Of a stretch of 64,000 nucleotides of DNA, positions 10,442 through 22,728 are shown piece by piece. Source of the DNA: Odobenus rosmarus divergens (lineage: Eukaryota; Chordata; Mammalia; Carnivora; Odobenidae); the NCBI RefSeq assembly GCF_000321225.1, contig NW_004450949.1:124001-188000 (forward strand), given 5' to 3'. The notes beneath the pieces were generated by a model. It ran no database searches and had not been told where the DNA came from. It saw only the letters and a program-made list of their open reading frames with translations. How positions within the stretch are numbered: the stretch's first letter is position 1; every line of letters starts with the position of its first letter. Position numbers and translations under genes: made by a program.

Positions 10442-10851
10442 GTTAGTCAGCTCAGGCTGCCATCAGAAAATGCCTCAGATTGGCTGGCTTCAACAGACAT
10501 TTCTTTTCCCACAGTCGTGGAGGTTAGCAGTCTGAGATCCAGGTGTTGGCATGTTTGGTTTCTTCTGTGGCCTCTCTCCTTGGCTTGCAGACCGCTGGCT
10601 TCTCCCTGTGTCGTGACACACTGTCTCTCTTCTGTGTGTACCCATCTCTGGTGTCTCTTTGTCCAAATCCCCTCTTCTTATAAGGATCCAAGTGAGATTG
10701 GATTAGGACCCGCCCTTATGGCCTCATTTTAACTTAATGATCTCCTTAAAAACTTTATCTCCAAATATGGTTATATCCTAAGTCAGTGGGTGTTAGAACT
10801 TCAACATCTGAATCATAATTCACAGGGAGGGGTGTGCAATTCAGCCCATAA
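10442..10851 (-). repeat. MLT1-type MaLR LTR, reverse orientation
   Basis: Collinear reversed MLT1 landmarks: 'gttagtcagctcaggctgcc', 'cagtcgtggaggttagcag', 'ctctctccttggcttgcaga', 'cttctccctgtgtcgtgac', 'cttcttataaggatccaag', 'gcctcattttaacttaatga', 'aactttatctccaaata', ending 'ttcagcccataacag'. It looks close to full length as a solo LTR. No internal retroviral-like sequence is attached. Confidence 0.85.
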
Positions 10852-11548
10852 CAGACTCCAAAGCTTATGCTCTTTTGTATACACTTTTTCAGACAATAGA
10901 AGTCTATTGTATTTGTTAATGAGATCTGCTGATAAACATTCACCTGGCTTTATTAGTACAGTATTTGTTTTGTTCGCTTAAAACAGTATTGGGAAAATTC
11001 TAATTCATACAGACAAGTATTTGCAAATGGTAACAGTTTTAAATTAGCTCATATTGCAATCTCTAGATACTCTTCAAATGAATTGATGCAAAGCCCAAAA
11101 GAGGAATAGTTGGATTTAAAACAAAAATTAAATTGAATTACTACCAATATTTAACATCTGTTAATATCATTTATCACAGAAAGAGAACTTAAACAAAACC
11201 ATCCAGAAAGCATAAAAATTGCTAAAACTATTTTTAATGTGATGTTATCACGAGTCTTGTCATCTCTTTCCCTATTACTACACAACTCACGGTGTATTGG
11301 GAGAGCACATCCTCTGAGCGGACTCAGGTGAGCCTGCGCTGTTGGAGCCTGCCACAGCCAATGCAAACTATGAGAACATACGTGTGCAATATTGCATGAG
11401 GAGACATGCATAGGCCTAGGTTTTTAAAAAGTCCAAACACACAAGTTAACTTATTGCTGTCCTGATGTGTTCAAATTTGACATAGAAGACATTTGAGAAT
11501 GCGTTTTACTTTTTTTAAAGTTAAAAATAATTTTTAAAGATACTTGAA
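10852..11548. other. Unique AT-rich sequence
   Basis: No repeat was recognised before the TSD of the next SINE. An 86-codon reverse frame (11,151-11,411) lacks any domain. Confidence 0.45.
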
Positions 11549-11736
11549 CTGAGGCGCCTGGGTGGCTCAGTCGGTCTGCCTTCCGCTCAGGTCATGATCC
11601 CAGGGTCCTGGGATGGAGCCGCACATTGGGCTCCCAGCTCAGCAGAGAGTTTGCTTCTCCTTCTCCCTCTTGCCGCTCCCCCTGCTTGTGCTCTTTCTCT
11701 CAAATGAATAAATAAAATCTTAAAAAAAAAAAAAAG
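11549..11736 (+). repeat. CAN-SINE with a short head deletion
   Basis: Head 'gcgcctgggtggctcagtcg' passes directly to 'gtctgcc', so about 8 bp between the A box and the following motif are missing. The tail 'aataaataaaatctt' ends in an A14 run. A perfect 10-bp TSD 'gatacttgaa' lies at 11,539-11,548 and 11,737-11,746. Confidence 0.96.
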
Positions 11737-11746
11737 GATACTTGAA

Positions 11747-12929
11747 TCCAACTTTTATGGGACCCCTGTGCAACTTAAGGTTCAGGAGCACAAAGTTTGG
11801 AACTACCTGCAATATATCCTGAGGCACCTCACACCCCCCCACGGGCCATTGGTAACCGACCTGGGGACCTGCCTGGTGCAGACACCGCGGGCTACTGGCT
11901 ACAAGTTTCCAGAGACAAGACCCTGGCTGCTGGGCTTCGACCAGCTGCATACAGAATGGGAGACCCACTGAGGGAAACACCGGGTATGTGCTGGAAGGAA
12001 AAACTCCAGGACAATGTGAACTACACACACCATCCTGGGTTAACAAACCCATGGATTTAAAGAGTGACTCAAGAATCCCTACTATCGGCTCTCCAGATCA
12101 ACCACAAACCTTAGCATTCCTCAGGAAGAATCCAATGTCATTTAAAACTGCCTTTTTGTCTGCTTCCTCCCTCAATTAGAGAAGCCTTTGTAGCGCTGAG
12201 ACCAAATGAGTCCATAAAAAGGGCTTATATACCATTTGGCACTCCGATGAAGCCAGAGTCTCTCACGCTCTCCCTGGTTCTTATTTATCCTCCCCCATAC
12301 CCCGCTCGCCTGTCTCTTAAGCCAATTAAGGGAACGGGCAGATTTTGTTCAAGTGCCACGAAAGTTGTTCTTTTTTGAGTATTGAATTTTTCAGTCAACA
12401 AGGAGGGGCCAGTCAAGATCCCTTTACCTCAAAGACAAACAAAAGCGGCTAATGAGGGAGGGGAGAGGACCAGGGGGAAGGAGAAAGGACATTCTGGAAG
12501 CTTTAGTAATTCTTTGGAGGAGACAACATGATTTCATGCAGGCTGAATTTTATGGACTGAATCATTTTGGTGAAGAATCTCCCCACCACACGGTTCTTAT
12601 CCACTGGATGGCAACAGAGAGCCGCGTATGCCTTCGTCCCTCTTCTGGAATAACTTCACCTCTTACCTTGCTGAAGTCGAAAATCCCCTCTGTTTATCGA
12701 ATGGAATAATACCAAGAATTTTGCTTAAGAAACATCTGATTCTTGGCCATTTAGACCCTTCCTTCCCACCCTCTGCCCAGATCCTACAAGTGTAGCCACA
12801 TTTGTTCTGTTCATTACTATACTGGGTATATACTGTCACTCATGTTTTCGCCTCCGGGAGAAACTGCCAAGCAACATATTCCTCTTTCTCCTTTATACAA
12901 GAGGCTTTGATGTTCTTTGAAAAAAAATG
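11747..12929. other. Repeat-free interval, candidate conserved non-coding DNA
   Basis: No interspersed repeat was recognised in about 1.2 kb. Between 12,170 and 12,460 there are several homeodomain-type cores (attag 12,174; caattaag 12,323; taatga 12,450), a TCF/LEF-like 'tcaaag' (12,429) and a SOX-like 'aacaaaag' (12,438). Such short words are common by chance, so this is only a pointer. Overlapping frames of 63-110 codons are judged spurious. Confidence 0.3.
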
Positions 12930-12930
12930 T

Positions 12931-12985
<55 letters not shown>

Positions 12986-12988
12986 TTT
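12930..12988. repeat. (TTTA)n microsatellite
   Basis: About 14 uninterrupted ATTT units follow an A-run. It could be the degraded tail of a CAN-SINE in reverse orientation ('ttttatttatttattt'), but no SINE body follows, so a plain microsatellite is favoured. Confidence 0.95.
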
Positions 12989-15449
12989 TTGGTGGTTTAT
13001 TTCCAATTGAGAAGAACTAAGTAGCCAGCCTCGCTGGGTATGAAATTGTTTGCCACCCACAGACAAGAGTTTGACCAGGTCCCTGTCCGACTCTAGGCTC
13101 AGGGGCTCCCACCTTGGGAACGTGGTTCCCTCCTAGCTTAGTCTGATTACTGAGGGGGCAACATGGGGTTTTTGTGGGAGGTGTGGGAAAAGAGCGGGGA
13201 GGCTCAAATGCCTTCCTGCTCATGGAAGAGAAAGCTCGAGTTAGAAAGGGTATACCAAGGCCTGTGGGTGTTGATGCTGTCCTGGCATTTAGTTCATGAT
13301 GTTGTTTTAAAAACAGAAAAATTGCTGAGAGGGAGCTGCAGCAAGATGGGGACAGAGAAAAAACAGGGGCTTTGTGTCGTAGCCACATGGCAAATCTGAA
13401 ATAGAAAGCCCTCTGGTTCTGTGTGCGATGGGTCAGTGGAGGTGCCACTGGCTTGCCTATCTATCATTTAGGAAAGGAGAGAAGGGAAAGAGAAAGAAGG
13501 AAGAGAAGACAAGAAAGAAGAAAGAGAAAGTCTGGAAGAATGATGGAATGTTCTCATGATGCAGCTTGCCTGCTGATGCTTTGAAGACAACCCTAGCTGG
13601 AACCCCCCAAGCCTTCCGTTTTGGGGTCAGTGGCCACGTACCCGGCTCTCTGCCCCAGTTGTGTGTGGGGCACACTGAAAGCCAGATTCTGACCATGGGG
13701 AAGTCAAGGTGGCCAGTCTGCCTGGGGAAATCCAAATCGCTTATGGCTGAGCAGCTTGAGAGTCCCCTGGCCTGTGGCTCGGAGTGGGAGGCCAGAAAAT
13801 GCCCCAAAACAGTGTCTGCTTAGCTGGGAACCAAGATGGATGGTACAAGTTGCCCTGGATCCTAAAACCACTGAGCATAGTGTCAGCTACTGCCAGTCCC
13901 TTTAGCCTAGAGCTCTGACGGAAGGGTCCCGGCCAGCTGGGGGGCCACTGCCTGAGGACGCATGCGTGAACAAGGGAGAGGGAGAAAGGAGAAGGCTGGG
14001 GTGCGAATATTCAGGAGACTCTTCGGTGGAGAGGCCTGGATTCTTCAAGGCAGGGACTTCTCTGGGGACATTTGTTGAATCAAATGGAATATAATCTCAT
14101 ATTGGATCAAATAACACTACTTTGTATTTATATAACCTTATATAACAAAACGAAAGCGTGTTCTTGGCTAAGAGCATATTGAAAGACAAGAGAGGGAACT
14201 CTTGAGAGATGACAGAATTTGGTCTTGCTTTTGGATCAAATAAGAAATCATTTTTCTGTTTCAAGGTCAATGATACCCATTTATTGTATTTGGAGCATTT
14301 TAGATTTTCTGAATGTTTTGGTGGCCAACGTCTCTTCCTTTCATGACGAGTAACACCAAGGTCAGGGGATGATAGAAACTGATTCTCAGATGATTTGATA
14401 TTCCTGACTTGATCACTGAATTATTTTTGTTCACCTCAACCCCCAGGAAACATAATACTATATATTTGTTCAAGACTTACCATGTTTTGAAGCCTCGTGG
14501 TACCCACTCCCTGCTTTGCTCCATACAGGAGTTGTGAGGTAGGGAGGGAACCATTGGTAGTCCCAATTCACCAGGTACAGGTATTTTGGCCCAGAAACAA
14601 TTGAGTAGCTGATGCATGGTCTCTGGGAAGATGCTAAAAAGAGTAGGGCAGAAGTCAGGTCTCCTGTGGGCCAATCTCATGTTTTACTTTTTTAGCTTGA
14701 CGTTTTCATTTTTATATATTTTACAAGATATTATATTTATGTTCATGAGATGCTCTATGACATATGTTTTATTTATTTTACTTTTTAGCTTGGTAGTTAT
14801 TAACTTTATATACTTCCTATATACTTACTATAAGTGACAGCAGAAAATGTGACATCGGAAAAATCATCAAGAGGTCAGCAGTGGGAAAACCGTGGACTGA
14901 TTCTATTTTCTCCCTTCTGGAGCAAGCCCCCTAATAGGTGCGGTCCTGGCCAGTACTGACCGCTTTCTTCCCGCTGTGACAATCGTCTTGTTTATCTTAG
15001 ACACAGCTTTTGTACACCTTAAAATTACTAGACAGTAAACGAAAAGAATTTCTGCTTAAGCAAAGGAATCTGATTGTTCCAAGTCAGAGGTTTTTACCTG
15101 ACGATTAGAAGGGGGAATACTTTTTAAAGGTGAACCCACATCAGGTGTGATTATCCTGAAGAATTCTTTGAGTATGTCTTGATAATTTTCAATGTAATGA
15201 GTTTGGGAAATCTCTGAAGCCATAGATCGACATTGGCAGGCGGCAAAATGGTTTCAAAACACGTCTTCGAGCTAGCCACTTTTTGGTTGCTCTCCTTGTT
15301 CTAAATCACCCAGATATCCAGTGGGATTTAGAACTGGCCCTAATGGAACCTCTAGCAACAAGACTTCATTAGACTAACCCTCATTTAATCTTCTCCTGTA
15401 AGATATTCCTAACACCGGGTCCCTTGACAAAGGCCCTGAAGAAGTTTCA
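12989..15449. other. Repeat-poor interval
   Basis: About 2.5 kb with no interspersed repeat apart from a purine tract (13,471-13,530) and a short 'tttgtatttatataacctta' word near 14,121 that recurs at 15,464. The 143-codon and 116-codon reverse frames show no domain and overlap forward frames of 78 and 85 codons. This could hold regulatory DNA. Confidence 0.35.
13471..13530 (+). repeat. Purine-rich tract (GA)
   Basis: 59 of 60 bases are purine (one C at 13,510). Unbroken purine/pyrimidine strand asymmetry of this length can in principle form a triplex. Otherwise it is simple low complexity. Confidence 0.75.
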
Positions 15450-15790
15450 TTTCAATAACATTGCTTTGTATTTATATAACCTCTATATCTAAGGAGCTTA
15501 AAAACACTTATGGCCCATGCTTCATTACTTAGTTTAACCAAAAAGAAAGCCAACCCATTTCATATTAACAAATGTAAGCTCTCCCTTTGGAGATGGGTAA
15601 TAATCATAACACTTTGTCTGTATGACACATTTCTCTTCCATAAAGCTCAAAGTAATTTGAGCAACTGAACTCCTGGAGAAAATAAAGAACAGATAAGGCA
15701 AGCACTTGGCTTAAGGTAACCCAGCAAAATGGGGGCAGAGTGTAAACCGCCGACAGAAACTCTGACGCTCCTGTCACCCCTCCATTAACA
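15450..15790 (-). repeat. Diverged MIR-like remnant
   Basis: Begins 'tttgtatttatataacct' and later has 'acagataaggcaagcac', 'ttggcttaaggtaacccagc' and 'aaaatgggggcagag', in the order of the reversed MIR ('..taaggtcacccagc..tggcagag'). It is strongly diverged. Confidence 0.5.
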
Positions 15791-16564
15791 CTGGTCACAA
15801 GTATGGTGACAGCAAACTTTTAAAAAAAGTGGAAGGTGACTTCCTTTTGCTGTTCCCTGTTGCAAATCTGTGCAGTTTAATTTTTTTTCTCCACTGAAGG
15901 GAGAAGTCTCTAAATCCTGCCTCTGCTTCTGGGTGTGAGGCTACATTCTTTATGTCCTGGTTAGCTCCCCTAAGGTTCGCAGAGATGGTGCAGAACGTTA
16001 CATATGGCGAAGTCCTAATTAAACCGGTACTTTGAGGTGAGCATTTTAGTTCTTTGAGTCAAGTAGTTCAGTGAATGTTGCATAGTAAACCCTTCTCATT
16101 TCAGTGCTTGTTATATGTCCCTCTAAAGTCTGGAGTCCCTGGTTGAATTTGTCTTTGATGATTCGGGCTCTCGGAGTTCTCTGTCTGGACTGGGGCTCTT
16201 CGCTGTCAGACCTGCTGATATATCAAACGTTTAGAAGTGGGAATGGGCGTATTCTGATCTCTGGATGTACCCTGGAGAACCACTGTGTGTTTGACATTTA
16301 CCTGTCCCTCGACCCCTCTTCTCTCTTCCTGTGGTTCCAGTTCTTTTGGAGGCTTCGCTGAGTAACTCCTGAATTCAACATGGGTTTGCCATAGAAATGG
16401 TACATACACATAGGATGTGGGGACTGTCTGTGGGTGCCCGGGGGCACTGCGAGTTGCCAATCTGGGATTTCTGTCCTTTGTATATTTCCCTTTTGCACTT
16501 CTCTTGGGAAGACTCAGCATGCAGTTTGGGAAAGGTAGAACTTTGTATTGCTCTTTCTTTCTTC
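15791..16564. other. Unique sequence, nothing recognised
   Basis: No repeat recognised. Overlapping 85-codon forward and 104-codon reverse frames lie at 16,104-16,520; neither has a domain. Confidence 0.45.
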
Positions 16565-16790
16565 ATATAGTATGTCCTTCTATTGAAATATATTTGACAT
16601 ATAACATTGTGTAAGCTTATGGCATAGAACATGTTGATTTGATACATTTGTATATTGCAATATAATTGCCATTGTAGCATTAGTTAACACCTCTATTGCA
16701 TCACATAATTATCATTTCTTTTTTGGGTGGGAATAATTAAGATCTAGCCTCTAAGCAAGTTTGACATTTATATCCGTACTGTATTTTTTA
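16565..16790 (-). repeat. LINE-1 3'UTR fragment, reverse orientation
   Basis: 'attgaaatatatttgacatataacattgtg' (read across about 30 bases), 'gatacatttgtatattgcaa', 'agttaacacctctattgcatcacata' and 'taagatctagcctctaagcaa' follow the reversed 3'UTR of L1MA-grade elements. The fragment is truncated at both ends. Confidence 0.75.
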
Positions 16791-18808
16791 AACTGCCTTT
16801 GATGGCAGATCTCATACCCTGTGTCCTGGAGCTGCACAGTTTCTGTATTTGTCATTGAATTTGGAGTGGTGGGAACAGTATATTTTGTCTCCTATAAGGA
16901 ACACTCCCATTCCCCCTAAGAGAAATCTGTCTCCCCAGTTCCCTTAAAAAATGTGAGCTCGTGCCTCAAACACAGCCCAACAGGTAATTCCTTGGGAGAA
17001 ACATAGTGTAACTGGCCGCTCTTACGTTCTTAGGGTGGGTTTTCTTGCCCCAAAGTAGTCTGATTTAAGCTGAAGGGAAATGGAAGCTGAGAGATCAGTT
17101 GTCTGGAGACTCCAGGCTTCTTAGAGCAAATATTCCATAGCAGAGACCTCTGGGCTGGTTGGCATAGATATGGCAACCTGAACTTGGCCCCCGTCTCAGA
17201 GCACATATGGTGTTCCGAGTCAAGATCACACACAGCAATGTACCATACTGTGCATGGGGAAAATATTTATGGGATAATAAATGTGAGCAAAGCATGTTTG
17301 TGCTCTGTGCATAATTGGCAGTAGACTATGTAGATAAACTGATTTCTTATTTTCCCTTTTTGTGAGCTGTGGCCAAATGCCCTCTCCGACATGCCTAGGA
17401 GCAAAATAGTCTTCAACTCCAGGGCAGGGGATGAGCCCCGGGGGAAGAGGTCACTGTCAGCTGGCTTAGGACAAATGCTTGTAAAGGACACAGGGAATTC
17501 CATGTGTGGTCTGGCTGAACAATGAACACAGAATTTTTTTCCCTCTAAAAACCGATGTTATGGTGTTTTTGTTTTTTTTTTTAAATATGAAGGGTAGATC
17601 AACCCTGTGAAATAGGCTTTATGTAGACCCTTGTAAGCACCAAGAAGAAAGTTAGCATGCTATGACCATTGTCTTGGCAAATATGGAAAAAATCCAGGGG
17701 AAATTGCCTAATTCAGATAAACTTCTGTGTTTGAGATGTCCATCTCATTGTTCAGGGGTTTTTAGACTGAGAATTCAGAAAGTACATTTTCTGCATTAGA
17801 TACTATGTGATCATTCCAACGTTACTGCAACATCATTACATTGTTATCGTGTCTTTATTTTTAAAGAGCTCATACAAAGAACAATAAAGAAAAGCCTCAA
17901 AAACTAAATTCCAAAGGTTAGATTTTAAAAATTTCACCTTTTAGTAACTGTTGTATATCAGTAGAGGCAGATTTATTGACTAAAAGAAATATTGGAGTTT
18001 GAGCATAAATTTGCACATTTGTTGTGTAAATTTTTAAATAAAATTTAAAAGTGAGGTTGCATTTCTTTTTGTGAAAGAAATCTCTTGTAGTTTTCCTGCC
18101 CGCTTGCTATTGTTATGTAGTGGGTAGATTTCTCTTCACATTCTTTTTGCATTATTGTAACAGACAAGTCTAAGACACTGTCTAATGTTAATTCTACACA
18201 CTCCTGCCAATTATAATCAGAGCTAGTCAAAATAAACAAATTAAACAAATAAACATGTCAAAACATCTCTGAGTTAGCGAAAATAAGCCAAGTCTGAACT
18301 CTCCCAGTGTTTCGGCATAAATGATGGGCTGTGGGTTGTAAAACGCTCCATAACATTTTTTCACCTTTGCTAGGGGGAAGGTGGGTCAGTTTAGAATTAC
18401 AGTGCAGTTCAACTTTGAGAAAGGGGTCTGTGACTGAAACCAAATCAAACCCAAATGTTGCTGGCTTCACCTAGGGTAGTAATGATCTGCCGCATGTTCT
18501 AAATGCTTTAAAAAAGAAAGAAGGAAAGAAAGGAAAAGCAGTTGATTCTTTGCTGATGTGATGCCAGAACCCCTAAATCACCAGAGAGGTTGAACACAAT
18601 GCAGGTGAAAATATACCAAAGGCGGATGTACATTTCAATATGAAACATACTGTCACTGTGACATTTCCCAATCAGCACATTTAAAATACTAGGCAATTAA
18701 GTTAGAAAGCTCTATTGGCTTCAAGAAGGAACATAAAACATGACTTCGCTACCCAAGTAGGATATCTTGGCCAGAGCTATGCTTAAATAATGAGGGGTAT
18801 GAGGTAGA

Positions 18809-18840
<32 letters not shown>

Positions 18841-21399
18841 ACGCTATGTTAACCTATAAAAATATGGAGAGAGGTTAGGGGAGAAGGCTGTCACTCTGGC
18901 AGGTGGTTCTCGTAAAAAGGTGATCTCTTGAAGTTCAAGAAATTTAAACATATCTACACGCACTCCTGGGCAGCATGCCGCAAAGCAGGTGATTCGTGCA
19001 AATCCCTCAGTGTTCTTCATTCAACGAATATCGATCCAGCACTAACTCCACGCGGGGCGCAGGGCAACGAAGATGAGCAGGGCTCAGTCTGCGCCTTTGA
19101 GGAATGCCCTTGGTCCCCACGGGAAAGTTGAAATGTTGGGTTTCAGGGGGAAGTCAGGGATGGGCAGCGAGGAAGAGCAAGGGAGACCAGGCTCTGACAT
19201 CTCTCACTGTTCCAGCTTCACCTTTCATTTGTCGGGGAAGAGGATTCAGGTAAGGTTATACTCTGAGGAGAGGGGCTTTGCACCGGAGTGAGAGGAATGA
19301 CATTGGAAAGGAGCGGGCGGTGGAAATCATTGTGCCTTTGAAATGTTGTTTTCTGAGGACAGTATATAGATTCTTGGTTATTAACAACCTCTCACAAGAC
19401 AGTTATTTTTGGAGTGGCCTCTTAGGACGCAACCTCTTGGAAGTGAACTCATTTATTTTGCGTCTCACTGTCCTGCCATTTCCTGCGGAGAGAGGGGAAA
19501 AGTGAAACCACATGTTTTGAGGAGCGAATGGAGGAAATCCCTCCGAAGACAAATGACGACTCCTCTCCCCTGGCAATTAGTCAAACCTGGGCTTCAGGCC
19601 AGCCCAGGTGTTCCCGACTGTGTATAAATTTGCCAAAGAACAATGAAAATAGCAGCTGATTGTGCTGACAGATTCTTCTGGTAATTTCCTGTTGTTTGGC
19701 ATCTTCACGTTACTTTCCCACAATTATGGCTGCTGATGAAGTCTGGGGCCCTTCGAAGCAATTTTCTAACTCTCCCCTTGCCCCTTTCTGTCATCCCAGC
19801 AGCAAGCAGCCTCTTACCCCGAAACTAAAAGAAATGAAACAATCAGAATCTGAAGCTGAGTTAAAAAAATATTTGAGTTGTAGCTATTTTCTCCCCTTTC
19901 CCAGATGTTTGAATTTAATCCCCTTGCAAAATACATATTTTAATGAGTCTGAATTTAAAAGAGGGGAAAAATGATTTGCACCTGCATCATATAGAGTTTC
20001 TTGGCAACTGTAAAGCTGGGATTCAGGTTCCTTCAGATTCTCCAACGTACAAGTTGGAAGCTTTCCTTGTGTTGTCCATGAGTATCTAATCTCAACGAAG
20101 CGGGGTCAGCTGGTCCTGCTGTTGAAAGGGATTGGACTCCAGCCCAGCACTGACCAAAAGGGGCAGCCCCAAATGGGATTGGGCGCCATTTTGATGGCCC
20201 CTGTCTAAACAAGCGCCTCTGCTCACCTACTGCCCCTGTACCACCCCCCGCCCCGCCCCGTTCCCACTCCTCAGTTTAAGAAAGTGAAACTACTGTGATG
20301 TGTGGGTGGAAGTTATATTTGCACCCAAAGCATTTGGGGGTGAAACGAAAATAAGGGGAATGCCACAATTATCCAATCTGTCAGGAAGTTATGCATATTT
20401 TCTTGGTTAGAGCAACTATGTAAAAGACTTTTTTTTTTTTTCTTGGAGGGTCTGGGGAGCTGCAGCTATTGTTGAGAAGCTGCCAAGAAGCTGGTTTCTT
20501 TCTCTTCACTTCTCCCTTTCCTGGCCCCTCAAGCCCCCAGAGGAGAGAGTAAACGTGAACGCTACAATGTGGGTTTGCAAAAGAGTTGCTTAGGATATAT
20601 TAGACTAGAGCATAATGTATTGAATTTTTCTAAACAGGGCTCCGTGTCCCCTATTAATCAGAACTTCTAGTCAGGAGAATTGCAAACCAAATAAAAAACT
20701 CCAAGGATAATCCACAGCATTTGAGAAGAGGGTAAATCTCAGAACCTATCACATCTGAAAAATGTTTTTGAGATTGGCTTTGAAATAACTGTCAGTCTAC
20801 TGTGTCCTGGATATACTTCCAGTAGAAAGACTGCATTTCTTTTTGTTTGAAGGTGAGAACGGCGGGATAAACTCATTAAAGTCCAAAAGCAACTGGAAGA
20901 CTTTTTTTCTAGATTCCCGGACTCCTAAAAATAATAACAAAACATCCAGGTGAAGGTAGAGGAGGAGGGTGTCCGAAATGATACGAGACATGGAGAGTGC
21001 TGGTTATTTGTGTCCTTTCCATAACCCTTCCATCCCCACTCACGTACTCTATCGCCATATGCGTGGGGTGTTGATAAAAGGCACTAGTTAGGTTTTTAGA
21101 ATAATACCTTTAATTTAGGTTGCTATTCCCTTCATCAGGAGCGCTCTTCATTCATTAATTTTTTATCCATTAATCTTTATTCATTAGTTTACGCTCCATA
21201 TGTTGGATATACTTCGAAGCATTTTGCCTATTCTGTTGACCATAGGCTAGTCTCCTCTCTCCCTTTATCGAAATGCTACTCACCCTAAGGGTCCAAGCCA
21301 AGTAGCACATCCTCCGTGCAATCCTCCTTTCTTTACCTTCTGGTCCTGATGAATCTTCCTTTTCTCTATCTACAGCACACATGCATTCACTCAAACATA
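16791..21399. other. Long repeat-poor interval
   Basis: About 4.6 kb with almost no interspersed repeat apart from a (GT)n run and short homopolymers. It holds many frames under 93 codons and none with a domain. TAAT-type cores are frequent, for example 'acaattatgg' near 19,720. Low repeat density over several kb is often seen around developmental genes, but nothing here proves function. Confidence 0.35.
18812..18840. repeat. (GT)n microsatellite
   Basis: An uninterrupted run of about 14 GT units. Confidence 0.95.
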
Positions 21400-21935
21400 T
21401 GGAGGGAACACTTCAACAGTGCATTGGCTGGAGGGACGGAACACTGTGTGGATGAACACAATCATGGTGTCCGGCCTGGCGGATCTTGAAGTAGAATGGA
21501 GGCCCAAGAGCCAGTCAGAAAATTAGGTACAATATGGTATGCTAAACCCTGTGACGTGGGAGGCTGTGGAACAAGGAAAGCGGCCCCGGTGGGTAATGAT
21601 GTTTAAGCCTAGACCTGAAGGATGGGCAAGTAGCCAGGCAACTGGGTGTGCATAAATGCTCCTGGCAGAGAGAACAGCATGAGCAGTGCGGCATGCTGGG
21701 AAAGGAGCACAGGAGCATGGAGTGACTTCGGGAACAGTGCAAACTTCCGGGCCACCCATGGAGGGCAAGGAGGGAGGAGAGTGGTGAGAGAAACAAGGCC
21801 CAGAGGTGAGCAGAGGCTCAATCCTGAACAGCCTTTAAAACCAAGTGAGGAATGTGGACTTTCTCTGGAGGGGGAGCTGGGAGATGTTTAGGCAAGGAGG
21901 GGACGCGATTTGATTTGTGTTCTCAAAGCTGTCCC
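21400..21935 (+). repeat. Ancient dispersed repeat, class not assigned
   Basis: Contains the string of motifs 'agacctgaaggatgggcaag', 'tggcagagagaacagcatgag', 'aatgtggactttctctgga' and 'ggggacgcgatttgatttgtg'. I recognise it as an old mammalian dispersed repeat (often seen as 'aaggatgagtagg..gcattccaggcagag..acatgatctgattt'). I cannot name the family. Overlapping frames on both strands (67-84 codons) are spurious. Confidence 0.5.
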
Positions 21936-22074
21936 CGCCTGCGTTTTGGACAGTTGATTGGGGGCTGAGGCAGTGAAGGTGAAGTTTGTCTTAAATGGAA
22001 GTCACCTAATTTTGTGCTCAGTTACACACGGTTTGCTTTCTTTCATGGTCTGTTTGTATCAGCCTTTACCCTTT

Positions 22075-22165
22075 AGCCTGATGACAAGCACCTGGAGACC
22101 AGGCACCACATTCTATCCCTCTGTGCACAATGGATAGTAGATGCTCAGTAAACACAAATGGCGGT
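22075..22165 (+). repeat. MIR or L2 3' end remnant
   Basis: 'accaggcaccacattctatc' followed by 'atggatagtagatgctcagtaaacaca' (read across 27 bases) fits the shared 3' end of MIR/L2 ('..cacatagtaggtgctcaataaa'). Confidence 0.6.
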
Positions 22166-22689
22166 CGGATTGGATTTGTATGCTGCTTTCTTTTCTGTTT
22201 GCCATTCCGACATTTATGACAGCACAATAGCCCTCCAGTGGCCAATAAATGGAGGGAGACTTTTTCTGGGTGAGTCTCATGACAGCAATTTCTGAACCTC
22301 GACTTACCAAGACAAAATGCATGCTTGCCTTCCTGCTTCCTTAATTCCCAGGAGAGAACAGTTGTGATTTTATGTGCCGTATGCGGTTCCCAATATTAAA
22401 AGTCGAAGTGCTTTTGCCAAAAACGCTGGACAAAGTCCTCTCGGAGGAAAGTGGGGCTGCTCAGCTTGGGCAGGAGGAGAGTGCGATGACTGTTTGAAAG
22501 ACCACGGAGCCAGAGATCCGTGGTTAATTCTCCTGTACTTCCCTGGAAAAGTGGCTCCCCACCACCACCCACCAGGCACATTCCTCAGTGTCCACCAGGG
22601 AACCTGACCCCGTTAGCACGGAGTATTTATGACCCACATTTGCCAGTGATTATAGTCATAGTCAAATGAGTACAACTCTGAATGCAATG
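22166..22689. other. Unique sequence, nothing recognised
   Basis: No repeat or exon recognised. Three frames of 61-77 codons overlap each other on opposite strands. Confidence 0.45.
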
Positions 22690-22728
22690 GTGTGTGTGTG
22701 TGTGTGTGTGTGTGCACACGCGTGCACG
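22690..22728. repeat. (TG)n microsatellite passing into CACACGCGTGCACG
   Basis: About 12 TG units run directly into alternating 'cacacgcgtgcacg'. The whole 39 bp is nearly all alternating purine and pyrimidine, the classic sequence type for left-handed Z-DNA. Confidence 0.9.

Noticed and set aside
12930..12988. (TTTA)n as the tail of a reverse CAN-SINE
   Set aside because: No SINE body or TSD follows it in unique sequence, so a microsatellite is the simpler reading.
13017..13448. 143-codon reverse open frame
   Set aside because: No recognisable domain, overlapped by a forward frame, and no codon-like conservation can be judged from one sequence.
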